Source: a virus
Direction: 5' to 3' (one strand)
Virus record (IMG/VR): IMGVR_UViG_3300044726_000141
Span: 1-40,102 of that record
DNA: 40,102 bases
Shown: piece after piece, positions 30,578 to 38,249 of the stretch
Layout: every line of letters begins with the position of its first letter
How positions within the stretch are numbered: the stretch's first letter is position 1
Made by a program: the position numbers and the translations under genes
The notes under the pieces: model-generated
Seen by the model: only the letters and a program-made list of their open reading frames with translations
What the model was told of the DNA's origin: nothing
Database searches by the model: none

Positions 30578-32489
30578 AATGAAGTTTGATGTTTATCGAA
30601 CGGGGCAATTGGGCGCTCATCAGACCATCCTGAGCCGCGTCCTACTAAAGATTGTGTCTATTGTCCTGCCTACTCGGTACGGTAAAAGTGATGTGATTCG
30701 ATGCAGTTTCTTGGATATGTATTATCAGGGCTTGGTTTCTTGTGGCGTCGTTCTGTCGCCGGCAATCAATCTCCAGCGGCAGATGGTCAAGAAATATAAG
30801 ATAGCCGAAATGCTCAAGCGCTACGGTGTGCAGATGGCGGATTCGTTGAAGACGTTGCGCCCTACCGTCGGAGGAACGGCGGCGTACACCTATTGGAAAT
30901 CTCTCCTGCATACGTCAATCGCCGGCAATCCTACGCTAATCTCATCCACTCAACAATTTGGCGTCTTGCATGGATTGGGCGACACGGCTTGGTTAACACT
31001 ATGGGTTGAAGATGTGATCCGGCAAACAGGAAAGCCGCCGGTGTTTTATATAGACGAGTGTCATCTGGGCAGCTATTCAAACCAGATAGGCAAGTTAGCG
31101 CAGGCATTATTTGAGGCCGGCGCTTATGTTGTGGTGCTGACGGCAACTCCGTTCCGCGCTGATGGTGAGCGTATCCCTGGCTTTGACTACGTGCTGATGG
31201 ATTACGAAGTCATTGAGCACGCCATCTTCAAGCATACCGGCGACCCGACGCTGCGGCTTATGGAATTGCGCGAGACGCTAAAGGGCATCTATCAGATGGT
31301 GCCGGACTATGGGTATAGTTTTGCCGATGCCTGGGCTGAGCGTCCATCCCCGTTATCAGACATTGACATTATCGAAATTGACGCCGATGTTACCAAGTAT
31401 ATCGGGGCCAGTGGCAACGCCAAGCAAAAGACGTTAAAGGAACTCAGCGGCAATGAATCACAGCGCGTCCTGGGCAAATATGTTGTGCGTAATTGGGATG
31501 TGCAAGTCAAATGCGTCAAGGAGGCTATTCGAGAAGTGAGGCGATTGAGGCAGACAGGTACGAACATCGGTATCATTGTTTTTGTTGGCAATGACACCGA
31601 AGACGAAGACAACCACGAAGCGAAAACGGTGCAATCAATCTTCAAGAAGTATGCGCCCGAACTCGTCGTCGTCATTGCCACCTCGACAACCGATAGCGCC
31701 ACAGACACAATTGAGGGATTCGTTGAGGGGCAGGGCGATGTATTGATTGTGAAGATGATGGCCGGCCTGGGCTTGGATTGTCCGCGCCTCAAGGTCGGTG
31801 TGGATTTATCCCCAATCCGAACAATCGCCAGTTACGCGCAGCGTCTTATGCGTATCGCCACGCTCAATCCTCTGTGCAATGTTGCGGTTTGGATAACGCC
31901 TGCCGATGCGATTGGTTTGGGGCTTTTCCACATGATTGTTACATCAGCCGGCGGCCACCTGAAGCGCACCGAAGCGAGCCGCGTCCTGGAGGAAAGATTG
32001 GTGCAGCCCAACCCTTCCGACCAGGATGAGTATATTGTTGCTAATCCTAAGCAGGGCGATGTTCGTAACAATGCACAGCATCTAGGAAAGGCCGAATACT
32101 GGCCGCAACTCGAAAAGTTTATCGCCAACGCGCGAGGTATTACAAATCACATGAGCCGCGCTACCTTGATGCACGCCTTCGAGAGTGCGACCGTAGGCGG
32201 CGCGACTGTTGACCATGAAGACCTAAACGAAACGATAGATGAGCTTCGTGCCAGTATTCAGAACTGGCGCAATGAATGGGTGAATAATGTTCTGCGCGGC
32301 AGGCGTGGCGCCGGCTATCAAGGCCCAAACGATAAGGAGTTTGCGACTGTACATCAGCAATGTTGGGGGCAGATGTTGAGTGACCTGAGCATTCCGCGCG
32401 GATGGGATGTCAAGGTCGAAACTGATACCGCCCTACTTGAGCGCGTTAGGGACTATTTCCAGCGCAAGGCATCGGGCAATAATGGCTAA
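30570..32489 (+). CDS. SF2 DEAD/DEAH-like helicase
   Basis: A 639-residue protein. Walker A as LPTRYGKSD near residue 33, Walker B as YIDECH (a DECH variant) near residue 160, motif III LTATPF, and motif VI YAQRLMRI. The C-terminal 170 residues have no clear motif. Typical for phage or mobile-element helicases that unwind DNA in replication or repair. The overlap with the small HNH protein suggests a two-subunit helicase-nuclease. Confidence 0.87.
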   Translation: MFKMKFDVYRTGQLGAHQTILSRVLLKIVSIVLPTRYGKSDVIRCSFLDMYYQGLVSCGVVLSPAINLQRQMVKKYKIAEMLKRYGVQMADSLKTLRPTVGGTAAYTYWKSLLHTSIAGNPTLISSTQQFGVLHGLGDTAWLTLWVEDVIRQTGKPPVFYIDECHLGSYSNQIGKLAQALFEAGAYVVVLTATPFRADGERIPGFDYVLMDYEVIEHAIFKHTGDPTLRLMELRETLKGIYQMVPDYGYSFADAWAERPSPLSDIDIIEIDADVTKYIGASGNAKQKTLKELSGNESQRVLGKYVVRNWDVQVKCVKEAIREVRRLRQTGTNIGIIVFVGNDTEDEDNHEAKTVQSIFKKYAPELVVVIATSTTDSATDTIEGFVEGQGDVLIVKMMAGLGLDCPRLKVGVDLSPIRTIASYAQRLMRIATLNPLCNVAVWITPADAIGLGLFHMIVTSAGGHLKRTEASRVLEERLVQPNPSDQDEYIVANPKQGDVRNNAQHLGKAEYWPQLEKFIANARGITNHMSRATLMHAFESATVGGATVDHEDLNETIDELRASIQNWRNEWVNNVLRGRRGAGYQGPNDKEFATVHQQCWGQMLSDLSIPRGWDVKVETDTALLERVRDYFQRKASGNNG

Positions 32490-33096
32490 GACAATTATCC
32501 CTAAGCCTACCTATGATGAGATGGCGACCGTTGGTTCGATTGCCAACAAGCCAAAAGATATGGCCGCAGCACATAGAGCCGTTGTGCTTCGCAATAGTTG
32601 GCAGCGCGTAGATACGACCTGGCATCAATGGCAGGAGCAACTCTCCGAGGCCATGAAGGAGCGCATTTGGGAAGAATATCCAAAAGAAGACCCCGCCGGC
32701 GACTTGACCAAGTTACTCGAAGCGTTGGAGATCGATCCGAAATATGCACTAAGCAGAGACAAGTTCAGTGATAGGCCGATACGAAAACCAGGAAGACCGC
32801 GCAAGGAAGAAAAAGGTTATGATCATAACCTTTTTACTGGCAAGCGCGGAGATGGTACGGACTACTTAACCGCTCGCATTGCCCGCGACCGTCCTGACAT
32901 CCTAGAAGCCATGAGGCGCGGCGAATATGATAGCGTACGTCAAGCGGCTATTGCTGCCGGTATCGTCAACCCAAAGACACGTTACAGCCTACCAGATGAC
33001 CCCATCGCCGCCGCCCACTACCTAGCACAGCGCGTTGATAGGGAGTGGTTTCTGGCGATGGTAGATGAGTACATGAAAGCGGCAGCCAATGACTGA
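32482..33096 (+). CDS. AT-hook-containing DNA-binding-like protein
   Basis: A 204-residue protein from ATG 32482, overlapping the helicase end. Residues about 95-110 contain an AT-hook-like basic segment RKPGRPRKEEKG. The C-terminal part (LTARIARDRPDILEAMRRGEY, QAAIAAGI, DWFLAM-like end) occurs in phage and plasmid proteins of unclear role. A perfect palindrome (32810-32835) lies in the gene right after the AT-hook codons. Probably binds DNA. Confidence 0.6.
   Translation: MAKTIIPKPTYDEMATVGSIANKPKDMAAAHRAVVLRNSWQRVDTTWHQWQEQLSEAMKERIWEEYPKEDPAGDLTKLLEALEIDPKYALSRDKFSDRPIRKPGRPRKEEKGYDHNLFTGKRGDGTDYLTARIARDRPDILEAMRRGEYDSVRQAAIAAGIVNPKTRYSLPDDPIAAAHYLAQRVDREWFLAMVDEYMKAAAND
32810..32835. repeat. 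perfect 26-bp palindrome inside the AT-hook gene
   Basis: AAAAAGGTTAT, GATC, ATAACCTTTTT: 11-bp arms around a GATC centre with A and T tracts at the ends, in the coding sequence just after the basic AT-hook codons. On RNA it forms a terminator-like stem with T5 tail; on DNA it is a possible operator, autoregulatory site or methylation site (GATC). Confidence 0.75.
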
Positions 33097-33328
33097 ATCC
33101 GAACTACGCCAGAAATTCGAGACAGCGTACCGCATCATCCAACGCGAGCGCAAGATGCGCGTGTTTGTCTTTCGCCACGACCCCACTACGTGCGCGCAGA
33201 AGCTGGCCGAAATCGACAAGCTGCTGGAAATCGTGACCGAGCTTAAGGATTTTTGCAAAGAGCATGTTGAGGCGGGCTATGAGCAGCCGCTCTTACTGGA
33301 TGCGCCAAAGAAGGCGGATTACCAATGA
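33089..33328 (+). CDS. small helical protein
   Basis: A 79-residue protein from ATG 33089, overlapping the previous gene by 8 bases. A basic N-terminal region (RIIQRERKMRVFVFRHD) and an amphipathic helix (LAEIDKLLEIVTELKDFCKE). No family. Confidence 0.55.
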   Translation: MTESELRQKFETAYRIIQRERKMRVFVFRHDPTTCAQKLAEIDKLLEIVTELKDFCKEHVEAGYEQPLLLDAPKKADYQ

Positions 33329-33492
33329 GTGACATTACCATCCCCTTCCTGCTCATCTTCCTCTGCGCCATCATCGCCGTCTGCTCGTGGGCGATTCTAC
33401 ACACGTTGGAAGAAGTACGCATGGAACTAACGGAGATTCGCAGCCTGCTAACGGCATTGGCGGATGAGTTGATTAAGGAGGTGACGCCGTGA
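33325..33492 (+). CDS. 55-residue membrane protein, Rz-like in shape
   Basis: Starts ATGA overlapping the previous stop. N-terminal membrane helix (PFLLIFLCAIIAVCSWAIL), then a periplasmic-type charged coiled stretch (EEVRMELTEIRSLLTALADE). The shape resembles a small spanin-like or membrane-anchored protein, but its position in the early region makes that doubtful. Confidence 0.55.
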   Translation: MSDITIPFLLIFLCAIIAVCSWAILHTLEEVRMELTEIRSLLTALADELIKEVTP

Positions 33493-33716
33493 CGAACAAA
33501 GAAGCGCCCGTTATGCCCAAGGACTTGACGGCTGCCGGCTACCGACTGATTGACACCATACCTGGCCCTGGTTGGCGTTGGGCGCATGGTGTACGCAACA
33601 GGAAAATCACGGGGCCGTATTGCAGCGTCGCACCAACGCCTGAGGCCGCTATTGAAGATGCACGCACCCATTTCGAGCGGTCTATGCCCTTGTTTCGGCA
33701 GAAGGTGACGCCATGA
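33489..33716 (+). CDS. hypothetical protein, 75 residues
   Basis: GTG start overlaps the previous stop. Basic and aromatic-rich (GYRLIDTIPGPGWRWAHG) with a C-terminal helix. No family recognised; tight coupling on both sides. Confidence 0.5.
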   Translation: MTNKEAPVMPKDLTAAGYRLIDTIPGPGWRWAHGVRNRKITGPYCSVAPTPEAAIEDARTHFERSMPLFRQKVTP

Positions 33717-33910
33717 CCTTCGTGATGTGCATCAATAACAAGCGTTATCGCCGCCGTCTCAAGCTGCATGTGGTCTACAAGGCGACGCCGAGCAAAAGCG
33801 GCGGTTGGTATCTGGTGGACGAATCAGGCGTGCAGCGTGAATATGCCGCCAAGTATTTTTCGCCGGTCAAGTTACCGCCTGAAGGCGCTGCGCTTTTCGA
33901 TAATCGTTGA
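33713..33910 (+). CDS. hypothetical protein, 65 residues
   Basis: ATGA overlap with the previous gene. Short and basic at the N-terminus with a beta-like C-terminal part (GGWYLVDESGVQREYAAKYF). No family recognised. Confidence 0.5.
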   Translation: MTFVMCINNKRYRRRLKLHVVYKATPSKSGGWYLVDESGVQREYAAKYFSPVKLPPEGAALFDNR

Positions 33911-33947
33911 CAATCCGTACCTTGGGCTATATCCTAAAGGGGATGTT

Positions 33948-34142
33948 ATGAGCAACGCTCCACCTGAGTTAGCCGCCATCATTGATCAGGTCGCCGCCGA
34001 AATTGCGGCGATGATGGCAGTCGGTGAGAATGGGACGGTGACAATCCACGTTGGGCGCGCTGACCTACACGTAGAGGTGGAGCGCAAACGTCGTCACCCG
34101 ACCGTGAAAATTGAGCGCACCAAAGCGCATGAATCTAACTAG
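33948..34142 (+). CDS. hypothetical protein, 64 residues, last of the operon
   Basis: From ATG 33948 with AAAGGGGATGTT before it. A helical N-terminal part (PELAAIIDQVAAEIAAMMA) and a beta-like basic tail (HVGRADLHVEVERKRR). Followed by a terminator; an end-of-operon gene. Function unknown. Confidence 0.55.
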   Translation: MSNAPPELAAIIDQVAAEIAAMMAVGENGTVTIHVGRADLHVEVERKRRHPTVKIERTKAHESN

Positions 34143-34156
34143 CTGGCCCGCGTAGG

Positions 34157-34193
34157 GAGGCAATCAGTCGTTGACTGGTCGCCTCTTTTTTTT
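34157..34193 (+). terminator. intrinsic terminator of the replication operon
   Basis: A 13-bp arm pair (34157-34169 with 34173-34185, one mismatch and one G-U) around a three-base loop, followed by a run of eight or more T residues. Confidence 0.87.
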
Positions 34194-34206
34194 GTGCGAG
34201 GAAATC

Positions 34207-34293
34207 ATGGAGCACGCCGAAATCGCTTTCTATATCGCCCTGGCCCTACTCGGCGGCATCTTAGCCAAGTTCTGTATGGTGCTGCGTGATTGA
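34207..34293 (+). CDS. 28-residue membrane peptide
   Basis: GAGGAAATC before ATG 34207, with a short membrane helix (IAFYIALALLGGILAKF). It lies between the terminator and the reverse HNH gene. Its own ribosome-binding site supports translation. Possible small toxin or holin-like peptide; no family. Confidence 0.45.
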   Translation: MEHAEIAFYIALALLGGILAKFCMVLRD

Positions 34294-34324
34294 GTGGCAG
34301 TGGGCAAGTTTTATCCAGCGGAGA

Positions 34325-35140
34325 TTACTCGACATGCTTCCATGTTTTGCGATGGGCAATATGTTTCACCGTAGAACGGTTCAAGCCAATGTCGCGGGCG
34401 ATAGCGGAGATTGTTTCGCCGGCAGCAAAACGCACTCGAATGATTCTTACCTGACTCTCATTAGCTTTGGCGAGATTAGACCGTTCGCCGCGACGAGTGT
34501 TACGCGGCGCCTCTCTCGTCACGCGGTTTCTGTCTTTAGCTATCATATCCTGTGTATTATCTTTTGGCGTGCCCAGAAACAGATGCGCCGGATTGACACA
34601 CAGCGGAGTATCGCACTTATGAAGTACCCAAAGACCATCGGGAATTTCGCCATAGTGGAGTTGCCAACTCAGGCGATGCGCGCCAAGTCGTTGCTTGCGG
34701 ATTTGTGCTTGCCCATAGCCGGACGGATAGCGGGTTCCTTGCCACAACCAACATTCGTCAACCGCACCTGGCGTGACGTTTTTCCAAAGTGCCGTTTCCG
34801 GCGTGTTTCTTTGGTGGCCGTGAGAACGAATATAGCGCAAAGGTTGACCCCTAACATCGCCCGTTTTACTGTTGGAAGCAGGCGCAAGATTTGTTTTTTG
34901 GCCGCAACCACACATACACAGCCCGCCAGGATTAGGCGCTACCTCAGGAACACCTACCAAGCGATCATGTCCCTTAATGAAGCGCAAAGGCTGCCCTATG
35001 ACATCACCCCTTTTAGTATTGGACTGGGGCGCAAGGTTTGTCTTTTGACCGCAGCCGCACATACACAGACCGCTTGGATTGGGGCCAGTTTGAGGAAAGG
35101 GAAGTTGGGATTGAGTAAACTCTGGGGTATGCTCAGTCAC
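34325..35140 (-). CDS. free-standing HNH homing endonuclease with duplicated N-terminal module
   Basis: A 271-residue protein with GTG start and a perfect AGGAGGT. Residues 24-110 carry two copies of a motif reading GLCMCGCGQKTNLAP..SN..GDV.GQPLRFI.GH, probably DNA-binding. Residues 120-195 are an HNH_3-type nuclease (ECWLWQGTRYPSGYG, AHRLSWQLHYGE, VLHKCDTPLCVNP, AHLFLGTPKDN). The C-terminal 60 residues form a helix-turn-helix (AGETISAIARDIGLNRST). Antisense to all neighbours and set between unrelated small genes, it is a mobile insertion. Its leader is shared with the HNH at 37466. Confidence 0.87.
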   Translation of the reverse strand: MTEHTPEFTQSQLPFPQTGPNPSGLCMCGCGQKTNLAPQSNTKRGDVIGQPLRFIKGHDRLVGVPEVAPNPGGLCMCGCGQKTNLAPASNSKTGDVRGQPLRYIRSHGHQRNTPETALWKNVTPGAVDECWLWQGTRYPSGYGQAQIRKQRLGAHRLSWQLHYGEIPDGLWVLHKCDTPLCVNPAHLFLGTPKDNTQDMIAKDRNRVTREAPRNTRRGERSNLAKANESQVRIIRVRFAAGETISAIARDIGLNRSTVKHIAHRKTWKHVE

Positions 35141-35154
35141 GTCGATTACCTCCT

Positions 35155-35232
35155 AAGGGTATCGGCCAAGCCTGGGACGGTTGACGCCGTTGCCAGGTAC
35201 TTTGTATTGGGCTACTCGACTAAGTATAGCTC
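35155..35232 (-). promoter_or_regulatory. HNH-1 leader: conserved hairpin plus -10-like site
   Basis: Hairpin 35171-35197: CCTGG, one-base bulge, ACGG, 6-base loop, CCGT, two-base bulge TG, CCAGG. Flanks on the plus strand are GCCAAG before and GTAC-TTT-TATTG after. A minus-strand TATACT (about 35224-35229) lies further upstream. Its architecture is the same as the HNH-2 leader at 38151-38215, with compensatory changes in both stems. Confidence 0.7.
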
Positions 35233-35249
35233 AAAACCGCTCGTTTGTC

Positions 35250-35480
35250 ATGTCCACCCTTGACCTTTTTGGCCTTTTCGCCGGCTACGTGACCATCGGC
35301 TCCGTTGCGCTCTATCTCCAGTTTCGATCCAATGTCGCCGCCCTGGACAAGTTAGCCGCGGCGCATGAGCGGCACACGGCAGATTTACGCATGATGATCG
35401 AGGTGTTGCAGCTCATGATTATGCAGGGACAGGAAACGGCCAGACCCAACCGGGCGACCCATGCGGAGATGGAGCTATGA
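35250..35480 (+). CDS. 76-residue membrane-anchored helical protein
   Basis: ATG 35250 (no strong ribosome-binding site; the upstream DNA is the HNH leader, so the native 5' region may have been changed). N-terminal membrane segment (LFGLFAGYVTIGSVALYL) and a coiled helix (LDKLAAAHERHTADLRMMIEVLQLM). Probably a lysis-region or accessory membrane protein. Confidence 0.55.
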   Translation: MSTLDLFGLFAGYVTIGSVALYLQFRSNVAALDKLAAAHERHTADLRMMIEVLQLMIMQGQETARPNRATHAEMEL

Positions 35481-35668
35481 ACGAATACCTGTACGAATAC
35501 CGCCTTGATCATCGCGATCCCAGAACTGTGCAAGTGAGGCGCATCTATGGCACGGATGAGAACCCGCTCAACTGGCGGCTCTATCTTGTCTGTGACTCCG
35601 AGGAGCACGCTGAGTATGTCTTGCGTCTGTTGCAACTGACCGAACAGATTGAGACGGTGAGGGAATGA
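35477..35668 (+). CDS. hypothetical protein, 63 residues
   Basis: ATGA overlap with the previous gene. Acidic, rich in Tyr and Arg (YLYEYRLDHRDPRTVQVRR). No family recognised. Part of a run of four overlapping genes ending in the endolysin. Confidence 0.5.
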   Translation: MNEYLYEYRLDHRDPRTVQVRRIYGTDENPLNWRLYLVCDSEEHAEYVLRLLQLTEQIETVRE

Positions 35669-35901
35669 CGATCGACCCGAAAACGCAGGAGCGCCTCGAT
35701 TGGCTGGCAATCAACGGGATTTGCACGTCCATCACCTTTGGCCCATCGGCAGGGCACGGCATTATCTGGACGGTTAACTGTCTGTCGCCCATTTATCTGG
35801 ACTTCGAGCGGCCATTGCAAGCTCATTCATTTGACCATGCCGTAGAAATTGCCGTCAAACATTCGATTAAGCTCAAGTTTGTTGAAGGGCCACCGCCATG
35901 A
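35665..35901 (+). CDS. hypothetical protein, 78 residues
   Basis: ATGA overlap. Beta-rich middle (GHGIIWTVNCLSPIYLDFE) with a following helix. No family recognised. Confidence 0.5.
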   Translation: MTIDPKTQERLDWLAINGICTSITFGPSAGHGIIWTVNCLSPIYLDFERPLQAHSFDHAVEIAVKHSIKLKFVEGPPP

Positions 35902-36098
35902 CCATCACCTCAATAGCAGGGCGCCGCAAATTCCGGGTGAATCCTGATGACCATTGCCAAGTAGAAATGCAGCCCAAACACGGCGCGCAATGGGTCGAGT
36001 ACGCCAAAGTGGGTAGTTGGCTGGAGGCGAGCAAGCTGGTCTTTGCGCTGGCGTCAAAGCGGGAAGAAGAGACGCAGGAATTGCCGGTGAGCGAGTGA
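35898..36098 (+). CDS. hypothetical protein, 66 residues, before the endolysin
   Basis: ATGA overlap with the previous gene, and its stop overlaps the endolysin GTG. N-terminal beta part and a C-terminal helix (EASKLVFALASKREEETQ). No family recognised. Confidence 0.5.
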   Translation: MTITSIAGRRKFRVNPDDHCQVEMQPKHGAQWVEYAKVGSWLEASKLVFALASKREEETQELPVSE

Positions 36099-37447
36099 CT
36101 AATCCCATTGGCGTCTACTGGTCGGTCATGCACCGCAGGCCGCAGGATTACACCTACTTCCGGCGGCTGCAACCGTCCATCTTCAAGATCATGGATGGTG
36201 GCGTCCCTGACTATCAATGGGCCAAAGACAATCTACACGATAGCCTGGTCGTTGCGCGGGACTGGGCGCTTTCGGAGCAGCATAGCGACATGCTCAAAGA
36301 CCCTGTTGCCACCGGCAAGCGTCACGCGCAGGAGTGGAACCAGCATCAGCAGCGCCTAGGCTTTAACAAGGCCAAGACGCTTATCTGTGGTATCAACGAA
36401 CCCCAAATCTGGAATCCTGGCGTAGCGGAGGCCTTGCGCTCCTATACGATTGCGCTCTGCAATGAGGCGACCGTTTACGGCTTATGTGTCGGTGCTATGC
36501 AACTGTCCGTTGGCTGGCCTGCCAACACCGGCCCGGATACGCCGCCCGACTGGTCGCCCTTTCACGGGGTAGATAATGCCATCCGCCACAACAACGGCGC
36601 GCTGATTGTCCATGAATATTGGGCCGACCGCGGGCCAAAGGAAAACTGGGGATGGTGGGGTGGACGTGCGCTTAAATGTCCCTGGCAAGTGCCGATTGTG
36701 ATTGGCGAGTGCGGCGTGGATATGTTCGTCAGAGATGCCAGCGTGCTGCACCAGGCACGGGGCTGGCGTGGACGCATGGAACCGCAGCGTTACGCCGCCG
36801 AGTTGGCCGAGTATTGTAGCCTGATGAGCGTGGACAGCCGCTTTAAGGGCTGTGCCGTCTTTGCCTCTGACTATGCTAATCGCGAATGGTTTTCGTTTGA
36901 CGTAGAGCCTGCCTACGATGCGATTCTGGCCACGCCGATACCACAGCCGCCCAAGCCGCAACCGCCCAACCCTGGCCCCACGCCGCCACCCACGACCGAG
37001 CTGGTGCACCCACTACCCGGCAGCAGCATCACGCAAAATTTCTATGAGGAAAGCGACGCCTACTTGCAATACGGTTTCCGCGCTCACAATGGCACAGACC
37101 TCGGCGGGCAGCCCTTACGCACCCCTGTGCGCAGTATAGCGGCGGGGATTGTTGTCTGGTCAGACTTCGATCCTGGCTACGGCCACTATGTGCGCGTTGC
37201 CCATGATTATCTTGATTGCTACGTCATGTACTGTCATTTGGATGAGGCTGGTGCGACGGTAGGCGCGCCGCTAGGGGCGGGCGACACGGTTGGACTCTTA
37301 GGCTCCAGTGGCAACAGCACGGGCGCGCATCTGCACATCGAGGTTCGTTTGCAGAACAAGGACGGCACGTACCGCGAAGATTGCCCGATGTCGAAGGGTA
37401 GAGTTGATCCAAGAACCTGGGCAGCAATGTACGGGCTGAAATTATAG
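36095..37447 (+). CDS. endolysin: TIM-barrel glycosidase plus M23 peptidase
   Basis: About 450 residues with a GTG start overlapping the previous stop (a longer frame from 36017 lacks support). Residues 1-275 form a glycoside-hydrolase barrel (ICGINEPQIW with the acid Glu, and VIGECGVDMF with a second Glu). Residues 281-302 are a Pro-rich linker. Residues 310-440 are an M23/LytM metallopeptidase, with HNGTDLG near 330 and HLHIE near 411 as the metal ligands. The two catalytic domains attack glycan and peptide bonds of the cell wall. No signal peptide visible, so a holin would be needed; candidates lie at 38250. Confidence 0.87.
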   Translation: MTNPIGVYWSVMHRRPQDYTYFRRLQPSIFKIMDGGVPDYQWAKDNLHDSLVVARDWALSEQHSDMLKDPVATGKRHAQEWNQHQQRLGFNKAKTLICGINEPQIWNPGVAEALRSYTIALCNEATVYGLCVGAMQLSVGWPANTGPDTPPDWSPFHGVDNAIRHNNGALIVHEYWADRGPKENWGWWGGRALKCPWQVPIVIGECGVDMFVRDASVLHQARGWRGRMEPQRYAAELAEYCSLMSVDSRFKGCAVFASDYANREWFSFDVEPAYDAILATPIPQPPKPQPPNPGPTPPPTTELVHPLPGSSITQNFYEESDAYLQYGFRAHNGTDLGGQPLRTPVRSIAAGIVVWSDFDPGYGHYVRVAHDYLDCYVMYCHLDEAGATVGAPLGAGDTVGLLGSSGNSTGAHLHIEVRLQNKDGTYREDCPMSKGRVDPRTWAAMYGLKL

Positions 37448-37459
37448 GAGATTGCTATG
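37445..37459 (+). promoter_or_regulatory. orphan ribosome-binding site and ATG at the endonuclease junction
   Basis: TAGGAG (37445-37450), six bases, ATG (37457-37459), directly after the endolysin stop. The open frame that follows runs antisense to the HNH gene and is not a credible product. The site may be the 5' end of a gene (possibly the 38250 membrane gene) that was split when the HNH gene inserted. Confidence 0.45.
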
Positions 37460-37465
37460 GAAGGT

Positions 37466-38134
37466 TTAGCGTATTCGCCTGGGTCTGACCTTCGTGGTGA
37501 ATACTCGTTCCATTGTCCACCCTTTTTTCATTCTGCGGAGAACCGTCTGCGGACTCATTCCAACAATTTTCGCCCATTCAGCCAGGCATTTGGTTTCTCC
37601 ATTATAGGTAATCATGTGGTTATTGCGCTTATTGCGGCCTTGCTCAGTCTTAGTTGCAAAGCGAACGTTGCCAGGGAAATAGCCGAGGTCATTGTCGATG
37701 CGGTCGAGGGAATAGCCTTTGTCGTCAAAATGGGGAAGTTGGGTAACGTAATCATAGAACGATTGAAAATCATGTTGCCAGTCATCGCAGACGGTTATGC
37801 CTCGCCCACCGTAGCTCTCGTATACATTGCGCGCTGGGTTAATGCAGCGGCTAATCATTTCGTGCCAGACGTCGTATAGGCGAGTGTCGGAAAGACCATG
37901 CGTCCTGATTCTTGCTCTATTGATATCGGCCAATAAGCATCCGCAGGAGGTCGTGTTATGGGATCGCAAAGACGATGTAGCGACAATTCTTTCTGTGCCG
38001 CAATCGCAGCGGCAATGCCAAAGAATTTTGCCATTTTTGGAACGTCCAGCGATACCAAGAGTGATCAGGCGACCAAACCTTTGGCCTGTAATATCTTTGA
38101 ATCTGTGACCGGTGGGAATATACTGGGGCTGCAT
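37466..38134 (-). CDS. free-standing HNH-like homing endonuclease of the GRGI type
   Basis: A 222-residue protein from ATG 38134 (AAAGGA 8 bases upstream; an extension to 38191 would start inside the leader hairpin). Motifs: WHCRCDCGTERIV with CGCLL (zinc-like), MISRCINPARN, YGGRGITVCDDW, SLDRIDNDLGYFPGNVRFAT, NKRNN, and a C-terminal repeat region (LAEWAKIVGMSPQTVLRRM, GWTMERV). It belongs to a different family from HNH-1. It runs antisense, between the endolysin and a membrane gene. Confidence 0.85.
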   Translation of the reverse strand: MQPQYIPTGHRFKDITGQRFGRLITLGIAGRSKNGKILWHCRCDCGTERIVATSSLRSHNTTSCGCLLADINRARIRTHGLSDTRLYDVWHEMISRCINPARNVYESYGGRGITVCDDWQHDFQSFYDYVTQLPHFDDKGYSLDRIDNDLGYFPGNVRFATKTEQGRNKRNNHMITYNGETKCLAEWAKIVGMSPQTVLRRMKKGWTMERVFTTKVRPRRIR

Positions 38135-38150
38135 GGAAATTATCCTTTCA

Positions 38151-38215
38151 TGCCAAGCCCAGGGGCGTCTCCAAACGCTGCCTGGGTACATTTATTGTAG
38201 GACTTCATTATAGCA
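38151..38215 (-). promoter_or_regulatory. HNH-2 leader: conserved hairpin plus extended -10 promoter
   Basis: Hairpin 38158-38186: CCCAGG, one-base bulge G, GCGT, 6-base loop, ACGC, two-base bulge TG, CCTGGG. Plus-strand flanks are GCCAAG before and GTACATTTATTG after. On the minus strand TATAAT (38212-38207) with TGC before it is an extended -10. Same design as the HNH-1 leader. Confidence 0.7.
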
Positions 38216-38249
38216 CAATTGAGCTATAAGGGCTAAGAAGGAGCAGCAA

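Noticed and set aside
32810-32835. True transcription terminator
   Set aside because: Stem is AT-rich and the site is in the middle of an intact gene; operator or structure is a better description.
34286-35263. Long + strand ORF (325 codons)
   Set aside because: Antisense shadow of the HNH-1 gene, which has clear motifs and a perfect ribosome-binding site on the other strand.
37457-37879. + strand ORF after the endolysin, with a good ribosome-binding site
   Set aside because: The protein is antisense to the HNH-2 gene and shows no sensible pattern; only the start site is kept, as an orphan site.
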